DNA of 64,000 nucleotides from Scenedesmus sp. ARA3. Lineage: Eukaryota > Chlorophyta > Chlorophyceae > Sphaeropleales > Scenedesmaceae. The notes under the pieces are model-generated. The model was not told the origin of the DNA and did not search any database. It worked only from the letters and a program-made list of their open reading frames with translations. The stretch covers positions 1 to 64,000 of the forward strand of contig RWJK01001958.1 in the NCBI GenBank assembly GCA_004335835.1, given 5' to 3'. Positions 31,058-43,800 of this stretch are shown piece by piece; position 1 is the first letter of the stretch, and each line of letters begins with the position of its first letter. The translations under genes were made by a program, and so were the position numbers.

Positions 31058-34000
31058 ATGGCAACAGCAACAGCACCCGTGGCACCTGCACCTGCCAGCA
31101 CGCTCCTGACAGTGGCCGGCCTGCCACCCCCAGACCTGGCCCTGCCTGTGCTGGCATCTGTGAACAACAGGGAGCAGTACAGGAAGCGTGACGAGAATGA
31201 GACAGAAGAGGTGAGCTGAGTTGCACATGCGCAGGTACAATATTTGCATGCTGCATGACATACTCTTTCTGGCGGGAAATAGAGTCCTACACAAGTTGTG
31301 AGCATGGTCCAACACGCAAACATGATGTCGTCCAGCGCAGCCTTTGAGAGAACGCTGTGCAGATGTTGAAGCTGCAGGATGGCTTTACCACAATCTGTGG
31401 CATATTGAACCAGTATGACTCGTATGACTGACGTGCTATTTGCTGTTTCCTGCAGGCCCAGTGGTACTCTCCTGACGAGCCTGATACCATGGTTGAGCCG
31501 CAGCAGGTGAGGCTGCTGCTGCTGTTGATGCTACTCTCTTGCTGCAAGTATGTGTTGGTTTGGCAGGGAGCAAGATCCACTGAGCAACAGCCAAGAAACC
31601 CTGCAAGCGTGGATGCTTCTGGGAAGCCTGTGCTTGCAGGAACAGCGGTTTGACAGGGAGCAAGATCTACTAAGCAAGATCTACTAAGCAACAGCCCAGG
31701 AACCATGCAAGATTTGGATGTTTTGCAGCAGCCTGTGCTTGCAGGAACAGCAAGTGTGTTGGCAGTATCGCTCCATCCGGGACTTGCTATACCTCCTTAC
31801 AGTATGGCCTTTTGTGTGCTTCCGCTCCCTGCAGGTGCGCCTCAAGTCGCTGCACAGCAAGGCCGCCAGCGTCATCGTGTTCACCAACAATTCCACCTTC
31901 CCTGTGAGGGCGCTCTGGCTGGACTTTGAGGGCCACGAGGTGGTCTACTCCGTGCTGGAGCCCAACTCCACCAAGCGCTACCACACCTACGTGACCCACC
32001 CCTGGATCGTGCGCGAGGTGCAGAGCGGCACGCGCATGATGCTGTCTGGCAGGCCTGCCGTGGTGGGCCTCAGCACCGAGCAGACCGTGGAGATCCAGGC
32101 ACCCAAGCAGCTGCCCTGGTCGGTGAGTGGCGACTGCAGGATGTGCACACTGCGCTGTCCCTGCTTGCAGGACACTTCAGCTTGAAGGCAGTTGCTTGCA
32201 GGACACTTCAGCTTGCAGGACAGCCGCTTGCAGGACACAGTCGCTTGCAGGGCACTTCAGCTTGAAGGCACAGTCGCTTGCAGGACACTTCAGCTTGAAG
32301 GCAGTTGCTTGCAGGACACTTCAGCTTGCAGGACAGCCGCTTGCAGGACACACCAGCTTGCAGGACACACCATTTTGCAGGCAAAACCAGCTTGCAGGAC
32401 ACATCAGCTCGCAGGATGCGTTGGCTCGCAGGGCACCAGCTTACAGGACACCAGCTTGCAGGACAGCAAGAACCATGTTGGAAAGAGGGAGAGCACTGCG
32501 CGCTGCTTACACGTTGCCTTGTTCCTTTTGCTGCACTGTTTTCTCTCTCTCCCCTTCTTCCTGCAGCTCGAGAACCACTGCTGCTTCTCTGAGCAGTACA
32601 AGTCTGAGGTCAAGGCGCTGCTGCTGTGCCAGAAGAAGCTGGAGACGGCTGCCAGCTGCACCTTCAGCAAGCCCTCTCCTGCCAGGACATCTGCTGTGCC
32701 TCCCCTGCCACCAGCAGTGCCTGCATCACCGTACAGCGCTAGCACGCCATTCAGCTCCTGCAGCATGGATGTGTGCTGTGGCACGCCCATGTCCCCCAGC
32801 CAAAGCCTGCGCTGCACAACGCCGCTGAGCTCCAGGGCAAGCTTCAGCAGCGCCAACAGCAGCGGAAGCTTTGCACCCCGCAGCAGCTCGCCGCTGGGCA
32901 TGCTGTCAGCACCTGATGTGGCTGCACCCTCCACAGCCACCAGCATCAGCATCAGCAGCGACGCCACACAGTTCACTGCCACGCTGACTGTCACATCGCC
33001 CAAGCGCGCAGTGCTGAGCTCGCGCGTCAACATGAACATCGAGGTCACAACTGGCGGCTTTGGCAACACCACCAACATCAACTTCAACACCGTGCTGGAT
33101 GGCAGCGACACTGGCATTGCCAGCGCCAGCACCATCAGCGGCTGCGTGTCCCCTGTGGCCAGGAAGAGCGACAAGAAGGGCATCTTCAAGTGAGCACATG
33201 TACCTCCTGCAAACATCACGGCATCTCCAATTGATGTTGTGTATGTGAAGATCTTGCTATGTATGGTCACACAGCATGTTGTGCTCTACCTAGTGTATGT
33301 TAAGCATCAACGCCTTTGCTTCTGCGTGCACTTAGCTCTGCTCCCAGCTGACCTATGCTGCTGCCACCTGCTGCTGCCACGATCCCTTTTCCTGCTCGCA
33401 GCATGTTCAAGAACATCCTGCACCCCAAGCAGCACTGTAAGGTGCAGGACCAGGCCCCCGCCACCACCACCTTCAAGCTGCAGGTGCAGACCCAGGACAC
33501 GCAGATGCTGGACCAAGGCGCTGCCTGCATGGCTGCACCAGTGGAGGACACCTGCTGGCCACCCATGGGCACACACCTGGGCCACCTACCCAGCCACCTG
33601 GTGAGTTGCGCCATTGATTGCAATGCTACTGCAGCAACGAGATTTCTGCTGCTTGCTCAGACAGATATGACAAGGCAAGCCGGTGCTGAATGCTGCGTGT
33701 GCTCTCGCTTCGATGTACGGCTTGTAAACTGACCATTCTTTGTTGCTTTCCCCTGTCCCTGCAGATGGTGTACATTGCTGAGCTGGCGCAGCCAGTGTGC
33801 TGGCAGACGCTGCAGGCGCAGCCCAAGGGCCGCCCGGACATCCTGCCAACGCTTATGGTGCGTGTCAGCTGCAAGTGTTCTGAACAGTTGCTGCACACTC
33901 TTCTGTTTTTTGCCGGATGTCCTGCTGCGCTAGCATGACTTGGCACGGAAGAGCCTTCCTTGGACCACCCTGCATACGATCCAGCCTGGTCTCACTATGT

Positions 34001-34104
34001 GTGTCATATTGCTGCTGCAGGCATGCTCACCCAACCTGCCTGAGGAGCAGCCCGAGCAGGAGCAGCAGGGCGGAGATGACCAGGCACCCCCTGCGCTCAT
34101 CTAA
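31058..34104 (+). CDS. VHL: VHL beta-domain protein
   Basis: Seven exons: 31058-31210, 31456-31506, 31835-32122, 32567-33189, 33402-33600, 33765-33857, 34021-34104 (496 residues, phases close). Exon 3 (residues 69-164) is a von Hippel-Lindau beta domain. It aligns from SVIVFTNNS through WLDFEGHEVVYSVLEP to YHTYVTHPWIVREV. The residues that hold hydroxyproline in human pVHL (W88, Y98, S111, H115, W117) correspond here to W96, Y106, T119, H123 and W125. In animals pVHL is the substrate receptor of a cullin-2 E3 ligase. An alpha domain is not clear; exon 4 opens with LENHCCF, which only partly resembles an elongin BC box. The rest is Ser/Thr/Pro-rich low complexity, a Thr/Ser/Asn-rich beta-like stretch in late exon 4, and an acidic Gln-rich end. 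The cellular role in an alga is unknown. Confidence 0.82.
31560..31760 (+). repeat. Intronic tandem duplication in VHL-like gene
   Basis: Two copies of a roughly 95-103-bp segment in intron 2, each starting near CAGGGAGCAAGATC and ending near CTTGCAGGAACAGC. A further small duplication of AAGATCTACTAAGC lies between them. Confidence 0.75.
32161..32468 (+). repeat. Intronic minisatellite of 3' splice-site-like units
   Basis: Intron 3 of the VHL-like gene (32123-32566) is largely built from variants of CAGCTTGCAGGACACTT and similar units. I count 13 TTGCAGG and three close variants, each matching a 3' splice site core. One plus-strand frame is open from 32192 straight into exon 4 in the exon's reading frame. 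Confidence 0.9.
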
Positions 34105-36126
34105 GCTGCTACACGCCCAGCTGCACCCAGTTGGTGTGGGTTGGAATGCTGCCGCGTGTATGTCTGGTGTGTGCCTGCAGGCAGGCTGGTAGTTTAGGGA
34201 ATGTGGTGAAGAGTGTGTACTGGGCTGGGATGCATCTCACTTGTCTTCTTACTCTGGACGAATAGCAACCATCACATATTTTGGTCCTGCTCTGTTATAA
34301 ACTTGCTCGTACAGTTCAGATCATGACACAGCTTTCATTTGCTGCTTGACAAAGCAGCCTGTCTCTTTTCTCCACATGACTATGAACTGTTTGCCGTGGA
34401 TGCTGCTTTGACCCTGCGTGTGCATTGGACATGTGAGGGGCATGCATTAGACATGCGCGGGGTGACTGCTTTGGCGCTGCAATCACAACACCTGCTACTC
34501 TTGGTTTATAACAGAAATATGCTACACAGCTTTGCTGCATGCAGCTGTATATCTTCTGCAGCGTTGTGGCTGCCCTTGTCAAACAAAGCTGCCGCACACT
34601 TGGCAGCGCTGCTTTTGTGCAAGTGTGTGTTATTGTGCGGATATCTGTCAAGAACGTTTTGACAGAGCGGCATGTGTTGCAGCTGAGTTAACTTGGTACT
34701 GCTAGTAGTCAATGCTCTTTGCTCAACAGCAGCTGGCCCATGCCATGCATCTATATCAGTCATTGACTGGCAATTTTGTTGGATGTGGGTGGAGGGTAGT
34801 ATAAGGATTTATGGTACGCGGGTGGTGGTTTTACAGTACATCATCAGGTGCAGCTCTGGATGGCTGGGAAGCGTACCAGCCTTGTTTGCTACTGCCGTAA
34901 ATAAGCAGTGTTGTGTTGCAAGCATCACTGTTTGATAGATATATGCTGCGGTTTTTACCAGTATCGTATATCACAGAATTAGATGGACGCGTTGACGCGG
35001 GCCATGTTGAAAACAGGGGCACAGCCACATGATATGGCCATGTAAATCAGGTTCAATGTGTATTGGAGGTACGGAGGGATGAGCAAATGGTCAAACGATC
35101 ACCAGCTCGTGGGTGCATATTAGGACGAACTACTGCTGCCATGCGCGTTTATGGCATCAGCTTGATTGCATGTGCTTTCTCATGTTGAATATTGTGCTGC
35201 TCTAGAGTGCTGCGCATTGTACAGTTGAAGCCTGGTGATAGGATAAAGACACACTTAGTCTTTGACATCACTCTGCAGAGGCTTACAGATGTGAAGCTGC
35301 CAGCAGTGCTTGATATGCGAATGGTGTGGCGGGTCATAATCGCACTGTTTCTGCAGCGCATCTCTCATCAAGCTGGTCAGCAGCCTGCTGACAGTGTCGT
35401 TTTATGACACATGGCCGGCCAAACAGTTTGATGAAAAAGCGTTCCTTGCATCGCCCATCACTGCACACAACTGCATGGACCCTGTTTTAACCCTAAACTC
35501 TTCTATGTTACCCTTGAAGCTGAACGATGGTAGATCACACTTGATTCACGGAGCGGAGACTTGCCTACTTTCCTGGCATTTCCACTGTGGCAGGCCTGCC
35601 AGCTAGGTGCCGGCTCTGAGATTCAAACTGAGCAAACGGCCAACTACCTAAATCGAAATGAATGTTTAACATTCACTAACAGTGTAATTTGAACTTAAAG
35701 AAGTCCCAGAAGTGGAACACGGACTTCTTTGCCGAGAAGTTTGACTACGAGCACAGTTTGACCAGGGCTTCGGCACGTAACACGCTTTAGCTCAACATCA
35801 TCTGACGATAGTTTCAACGACAATTGCTCGCGGCTATTGATCAAATGGGTAAATCGTTGCTGAGCAAAGCACCAAGCTGCGACATGAATGACAACGGGAT
35901 GCTGCGGATACAAACTTGATCCGGACCCTTGGTGTTGTAAAAGAGATTACTTTAGCACGTTGCTCAACTTTGGAATCACTTGAATTTGCCTGAAAAGCAT
36001 CAGCCAGCAGCAGTTCACCTTGGAGGGCGATGTGATCAACTTCTGCTATGGCAGCACACGTCATGCATAAAGGCAAAGATAGCTGAGCTGCGCCCTTGAC
36101 AGGGTAAATACGTTGAGTGGCGGGCC
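34105..36126. other. Intergenic region
   Basis: 2.0 kb between two plus-strand genes. It is less GC-rich than genes and has no supported coding frame. A TGTAA at 35041-35045 is the first candidate poly(A) signal after the VHL-like stop but is 0.9 kb away. The right end should hold the IFT122 promoter. Confidence 0.5.
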
Positions 36127-39100
36127 ATGCGGACAGTAGTCGCCTGGCAGGAGACCCCAGTAAGCACCAGCTGCTGTGTCAGAACATCCAGCTGCAGCAC
36201 CCCGCCTGCACTGCTGGGGCTTACCCTCTGCACTTGGCTGCTTGCAGCCTGAAAAGGATGGCATACGTAATGTATGCTATGACCTGTGCTTCAAGCCAGG
36301 TGAGCTGGGATCAGCAAGCAGTTCAGCAGTGCAACGTCTTCAGCTGCACCGCAGACAAGGTCCACTCAAACACACTGTTGTGTCCTGCAGATGGAAGCCA
36401 GCTTGTGGCTGGGGTGGGGGCTAGGGTGCTGATATACGATGCAAGCGATGGGGAGCTGCAGCATGTGCTGAAAGGCCACAAGGTGCGGTGCTGCTGCACA
36501 ACTGCAGTGAAGCACAGCCTAAACGACTGCTTGCAGAACGACACCTCGGTCACGTTTATCTATGACGGTCCAAATCAACATCATGTGACCTCTGGCATGC
36601 TTCAGTACAGGTTGCGCTGCGCATGTGGCATCTGCTCACCCATCAGTATTCATGTGTGTTGCAGGACTCTGTGTATGCTGTCGCGTATGCCTTCAATGGA
36701 AAGCGCTTTGCATCTGGTGGCGCTGACAAAACAGTCATCATCTGGACCAGCAAGGTATGGGCTGGCTGCTTGCAGCTGAGCAACAACGACAGCGGCGCTG
36801 CTGTTTAAGCGGGAAACTAGCAGCAGCTGCTTCCGTCCAGCACTCCGGCAAAGACAAACACAACACAGAGCAGCTGCATGCAGCAAAGGGTGGTAGCCAG
36901 CAAGCAGTGTTGGCGCCAAATTGCAGGCAACCATAGTGCACTGCTGTTACACTCAAACATGATGTCAGACATCAATGCAAATACATCTGCATGCAACTTG
37001 TGGTTTTCCTGCAGGCAGAAGGCATCCTCAAGTATACGCACAATGACAGTATACAGTGCCTGGCGTACAACCCAATCACACAGCAACTTGCTAGCGGCAC
37101 TGCCTCGGACCTGGGGCTGTGGTCACCAGAGCAGAAGTCAGTTGCTAAACACAAGGTGGGCACCATAACAACACGTGCAACAGCAGGTAGCACCTCAGCT
37201 ACGCTGCAGAGTAGGAGCAGCAGCAGAAGTTGTGGACTGAACAGACAACCGTGTTGTCCTACCGCATAACAGCTGCCTTCATGCACAGCAAGAGTACATG
37301 TTTCCTCCAGATACATGGGCTAGACATACTTGCCATCCCAAAGCCATTTGTTGTGCTGGGCTGCGTCTGCTGTCGTGCACTTCCAGGTTGCCAGCAAGAT
37401 CGTGTGCATGTCCTGGACCAGCGACGGCATGCTGCTGGCAATGGGGCTGTATGATGGCAGCATCAGCGTGCGGGACAAGGCAGGCACTGAGAAGCACAAG
37501 TTCTCAGCAAGCAGCAGCCCTGTGTGGAGCATAGCATGGAGCCCGCAGGTGAGCAGCAGTAGAGAGGCGCAGTGCTGCTTTCAAGCCAATCTCATGACAG
37601 CCCTGCATGTAACAGCACTCGTTGTACAGCAGCTGAAGCTTGGGGCCCCTCCTGAGAAATGGCATGCGGACGCCATGTCATCCAGCTCAACGTCTTTGTT
37701 TAGCAGCAGCATGTTCACAATCCCGTCAGTTAGCAGCAGCCCGCCGCAGCAGCACCCAGCAGCGTCGGCATCAGCCCTGCATGCTCATGCTGCACCTGCT
37801 GCACTCTGTTGTGCCTTGCAGGACCAGTCTGTCCTGGCAGCAGGCTGCTTGGATGGGCAGCTGCGCTTCTTCAGCAGCACGGGGCAGCCCAAGCTCAAGG
37901 AGCGCAGCATGGAGGGCGACCCCCTCAGCCTGGCGTACTTCAACAGCGACTACCTGCTGGCAGCAGGCACAGACAAGTGAGCAGCAGCAGCAGCAGCAGC
38001 ACAGCAGCTGCATGGCGTGCGGTGTGCATGCATGTGCTGCGGTGAACAGTTGCAGGGAGCAGGAACACACACATCTCTGGCCTGGGGCAGGATGCATCTC
38101 TGTGTTAGACACTGCAGCAGCGTTTTTTGCTGTAGGAGGGCCCCCTTGTAGCAACAGCCTGTCGCGTATGGGTTCGGCTTGCAGGACAGTGCCACCAACA
38201 CGGCTGACGCTATGGTTTGTCCAGCAGCACCACAGCTGGCTGTGCTCACCTGGTACCGATGTGTGTCTGCTGCGATGTGTGTGGCTGTTGCTGTTGCAGG
38301 TGTGTGCACCTGATGACGCGGGAGGGCATTTACCTCAGCAAGGTGGCCACTCGTGACAGCTGGGCATGGGTGGTGCAGCCGCGGCCCAAGGGCAACTTTG
38401 TAGCAGTGGGCTGTGAGGATGGCAGCATTGCCATGCTGCAGCTCATGTTCTCCACAGTGCACGGCCTGTATGGGGACCGCTACGTGTACAGGGACCAGAT
38501 GACGGATGTGATCATTCAGCACCTCATCACGGAGCAGAAAGTGCGCATCAAGTGCAGGTGGGTCAAGATTTTGCTCTCTTTGCAGGTGCAGGCGTTGTAG
38601 ATAGCAACACACGCAGCAGTGCAGCCACAAACAGAGCGGCTGCAGCCATCGTGGCATCTGGCGGCAGTTGCAGCAACCGCTGGTAGCCTGGCCCCGTCGC
38701 CTGCACTTTTTACGCACACCTGTGCTGGCAGCTGCCGTCCTTACGAGCAACTGCTGCACCGGCTGTAATTGCACGCTCTGCAGGGACTATGTGAAGAAAG
38801 TGGCGGTGTACAAGGACAGGGTGGCAGTGCAGCTGCCATCACGCGTGGTGCTGTACAAGCTGGACTCCAGCGCCGACGACATGGACATGCAGTACCGCAG
38901 CGCAGCCAAGATCAACCAGAAGCTGGAGTGCAACCTGCTGGTGGTCACCTCCAACCACATCCTGCTCTGCCAGGTGCGTTTTTGGGGCATTTGTCAGCAG
39001 GGCAGCAGGCACGAGAAAGTGCTCTGGCTGCTTTTGGTGTGTATATGGCGTGCCATCATTGTGCACGGGTCAGGAGCTCAGCTGCACGTCGTGTGTTGTT

Positions 39101-40857
39101 GTGTTAAATTGTTGCTGCGTCTGCACACGTGCTGCTGGCGCACTCAGTGGCATTGCCTGCTTTTCCTGCTGCAGGAGAAGCAGCTGCAGCTGTACAGCTT
39201 TGAGGGCGTGCTGGTGCGTGAGTGGATGATGGACGCTGTGGTGCGCTACATCAAAGTCGCTGGCGGGCCAGCAGGCAAGGAGGGGCTGCTGGTGGGGTTG
39301 AAGCACGGCGCTGTGCTCAAGATCTACGTGGACAATGCCTTCCCCATCCCGCTCATCAAGCACACATGCAGCATCAGGTGTGGTGGTGTCTCGGGCGGTG
39401 TGGCGTGCCCTTGGCGCGCGGTAGATTGGCATGGCAGCATTGCTGGTGGATCTTGGCTGCAGCAGATGTGCTGCGTGCAGCAGTCTGGGCAGCCAAGCCG
39501 CTTGCGTTTCACTGTATGTTCTGGCAGCACTCAGGTTATGCGCCTTTTGGCTGACCAGGCATGTGTCACTGCCGTAGGTGCTTGGACCTCAGCTGCAGCA
39601 GGCGCAAGCTCGCGCTGGTGGATGAGACAAACACTGTGGTGGTGTATGACCTACACACCAAGGTAAGCCGGACTTGCTTGTCGCATGCTGCTCACACAAC
39701 TCCTAGCCAGCAGACGAATTCAATGTACGCAAGTCCTGTGATGCGGCTTGGTTGCCTGTGAGGTGTCCTGGCGGGGTGATGCAACAACCCAGTGCTGCTG
39801 TACCTATGCTGTGCGCTGCATGCATCAGGAGCTGCTGTTTGAGTCGAAGGGCGCCAACAGCGTGGCTTGGAACAGCCACTTTGAGGACATGCTGTGCTTC
39901 AGCGGCAATGGCCAGCTGGTCATCAAGACAGGGGACTTCCCGCTGCATGTGCAGAAGATGCAGGGCTTCGTGGTGGGCTTCAAGGTGAGCCGCTGTCATC
40001 GAGTTGTTGATCTTTTTGTTTTTCAAGGAAAAGAATATTGTTTAGACATTAATGTCTAAGGCTCACGCCTGTCAACCAGTTCACAGACAGACATTATATT
40101 TTGTACAAGGGAGCATTGCACTCTGTGATGCGACGTTGTCAAGCAGGCACACTGGGATGCAGCAGCTGGATTGCAGCTGTAAGCCTGCATTGCCATTGGC
40201 CTGCAGCAGAAGTACATGCTGTGTCGGGTGACAGATTTGACGGGCAAATCTGCGTTGTAACTTGCACTGCCTCCGTTGATGGGGAGGCTGTCAGCATGCA
40301 TGCATGCATGGGAATGCCGTGCTGCTGGCACACTAGCAAGGCAGAGCAAATAACCCAGTACGTTACGGCTGTTTGCTCACTGCTGCTTGCTGTCTCTTGC
40401 TGCAGGGCTGCAAGGTGTTCTGCCTGCAGTACGTCAACGTCGCCACCATCGATGTGCCACAAAGCAGCAGCATGGCCAACTACCTGGAGCAGGGTGATGT
40501 TGACTCGGCATACAAGGTGGCATGCCTGGGCGTCACGGAGGCTGACTGGCGCACGCTGGCACTGGCAGCACTTCAGGTACTGCCTTGCACGCCACCAAAT
40601 GTGCATCGCAGCACAGCATCATGTGCACGCCGGGAGTGCAACACATTGACAACATGCTGCGCTTGATGGGCTAGGACCTTCTGTGCGTGCTACGCCAGCT
40701 GCTGAATGTATATCCTGCTTGCTGTGGAAAGGACAGCTATTCAGCTGGTGCTGTATCAACCCAAGATGCTGCCACACAGCTAAGAGACTCAACTTCAAGC
40801 AGTTGCAATCACAGTCAATAATATGTTGTACCTGTGGCACTCTCACAACATGCATGT

Positions 40858-40889
<32 letters not shown>

Positions 40890-43800
40890 GCTGCTGCTGC
40901 AGGTGCTGGAGCTAGAGGTGGCACGTGCAGCATTCATCAGGCTGCACGACGTGCGTGCAGTGGAGCTGGTGAACCGCACAGCCAGCGGCCTGGCCGCAGG
41001 CACGCCCAAGGGCCTGCTGCTTGCGGAGATTGCCGCCTGGCAGGGCCAGTTCAATGAGGCTGCCAAGCTGTTTGTTTCTGAGGGGCAGCTGGAAAAGGTG
41101 CGCGCATGCGCCTGCATTGTTTTTTGTTAACCACTACAGCATATCTGAGCAGGTCAATGTCCATGTTCCCTGGCATGCATGTCTGCCGCTTGCGTTCCCA
41201 CACCATAAGCACACACATCATCGTGTTACACCAGCATACCTTAGTACATGTGTTACTGCTGCTGCAGGCTCTGGAGATGTTCACCAGCATGCGCATGTTT
41301 GACGAGGCGAAACAGTGGGCAGAGAAGGCCGCGCGCAGTGGCGGGGTGGGCAAAGGCAGCGCTGGGCCAGGCGGTGCCGGCGGCGCTGCAGCAGTGGCAG
41401 AGCTGATAGGCCGCCAGGCGGAGTGGAGCGAAGAGACAGCCAACTACGAGGCAGCAGTGGAAATGTACATAAAGGTTGGTGGCCATGGCTGGTTATGTGA
41501 TGCACGCGCAGGCTGTTGATAGCAGGTTTCCTCGCCGAATTAAACGCGGCACAGCAGTATGCTTAGAGGACAACTCTCAGACAGCTGACAGCCTGAGGTC
41601 TGTCCTGCGGCAGACCGTAATCATTGCTCCTTACCGTTCGTTTCACCTTCTCCAGCGGTAGTGCTGGCAACAACCACCCGACGTGTGCTGCTTGCTTTTA
41701 AAACACACTTACTGCTTGCTCCAGGCAAAGAAATACGAGCGCGCCATCGCACTGCTGGTGAAGCATGGCTGGTGGGAGCGGCTGCTGGCGCTGATGCGCT
41801 CGCTGGACAAGGCCGCTGATGTGAAGCACATCACAGCAGCAGTGGCTGCCTTCAGGCGCGCAGGTGCGCTGTCTCTTCACAAACTATCACCACCCGTACC
41901 AAAAATGACAGTGAGTTCTGTCATATGTGTGCTAGCAGCCTGTGCCTGCATGTTGACCTCCTGTTCATGAGTTGACTGCTGCTGCTGCCTCCGCCTGCTG
42001 CTGCTGCTGCTGTCGCCAGGCAAGTCTGATGCGGCCAAGGAGGGCCTGCTGAAGCTGGAGGACATCCCCGGGCTGCTGGCGCTGCATGTGGAGGAGCTGC
42101 GCTGGGATGACGCCTTCCTGCTGCTTGCAGGACACAGCCAGCTCAAGGACCAGGTGTACGGGCCATACGCCAAGTGGCTGCTGTCCCAAGACAGGTGAGC
42201 AGCAGGCGCAGTACGCCCCCGGATGCTGGATTCAAGCAGGAGGCCTAGGGCTGTCTGACGGGTGATGTGCTGCTGGACTGATACAGCACTGCACACTGCC
42301 TTAGCCGTGCTGCATCCTGCTGCATATGACAGCAACGTGCATGCCAAGGAGAGCGTGCCTTGCCTGCCTGTGTGGATGTTTGCATATGCGCAGGTTTGCC
42401 GACGCATGTGCAGCCTACTGCCAGGGCGGCCGCAGAGAGCAGGGCTTGGCAATCCTGCAGCAGCTCGCAGACAATGCTGTTGCTGAGCGCCGCTACGAGG
42501 ACGCTGCGCATGGCTACTACAAGCTGGCCATGGAGGCAATGCAGGTGGGGTGGCAGCTGTGCCAAGGGTATGCATGTGAAACCTGCTGGCTGCGCAACAG
42601 CTGCACTGGCTGCATTGTACAGGTCAACTGCAGCAGAGTGACCATGTGTGGACCCAGTATTGTGTGGCGGCACATGTATGGCAGCGCACTCTGCTGTGTG
42701 TTCCCTGTCAAGGGAGCAAAGCGCATGAAGCTAATCAACACAATGTTTGTCATGGACTTGTTGTAGATGTACGCGTGCATATGTGCGCAGTGGTTCATGG
42801 AGAAAACTGTACTGCATGTTGTGTGCTGCACCTGCAGGGCATCAACCCTCCCGCTGCAATGACGGATGCTGACCAGCAAGCGCTGCAGGCGTTCAGCAGC
42901 CACTACGAAACCGCTGAGCTGTACCATGCCTTCAGCATAATCCACACAGCAGCACACCAGCCCTTCAAGACTGTTGATGATGCCACGCTGTTCAATGCAG
43001 CTAGGTGAGCATGCGACCAGGAACTCTGCAAAACTGCACATGGCTACAGCGTGTTTGGCACACGGCAAAGGCATCTGGCAGCCACACCTGCAGAGCATGT
43101 AGAAGGGACATAAGCACAGCGTAACCCTACAGCAGAAAGTTAACACTGTCAAACACTGTTAAATGGCCAGCCAGGCTAGTGGCGTGCATTCGCAGTACAA
43201 TCCAGATTGTGGACACAGCTGTCAACATGGAAACCAGGGCCCAGCAACAGATAAGCTTAAACATGAACCTGTGCTCACATCTTTGACAGTTTACTAGCAC
43301 TTCATTGAGCAAGTCAACAAGTAACGCTGCTGATATGGCCCAGTCAATACTGCCGCTTCTGATTAGCAAATTCTGCTGTGCATGAATCGGCGCAGGTTCC
43401 TGCTGATGCGCGTGCAAGGGCGGGAAGTGCCCAAGGGCATCGCCCTCTCGCAGGCACTGCTGGCGCTGGCCACCCAGGCGCGGGCACAAGGCGCTTACAA
43501 ACTGGCACGCTACGCGTACAGCAAACTGCAGGTGCGGCTGCCAGCAGTGGTGTCTGACTAGATAGCGAGGCCAAACTCCACAAAAGCGATGTTGCGCATC
43601 GTGCTGCCGCAAAGCTGCGCTATCTGCAATCTGGATAGTTGTAATGAGCTGCCTGTAACTCGGCAGGGTCTCGCCTGTCATTCATTGACACTGTGTTGTG
43701 TGGCGTTCCCTTCTGCTGCAGGCGCTGGCGCTGCCGCCGGCTGTTGCGGCTGAGGTTGATATGGCCAGCCTCATGCTGCGCGCACAGCCCTTCACGGATG

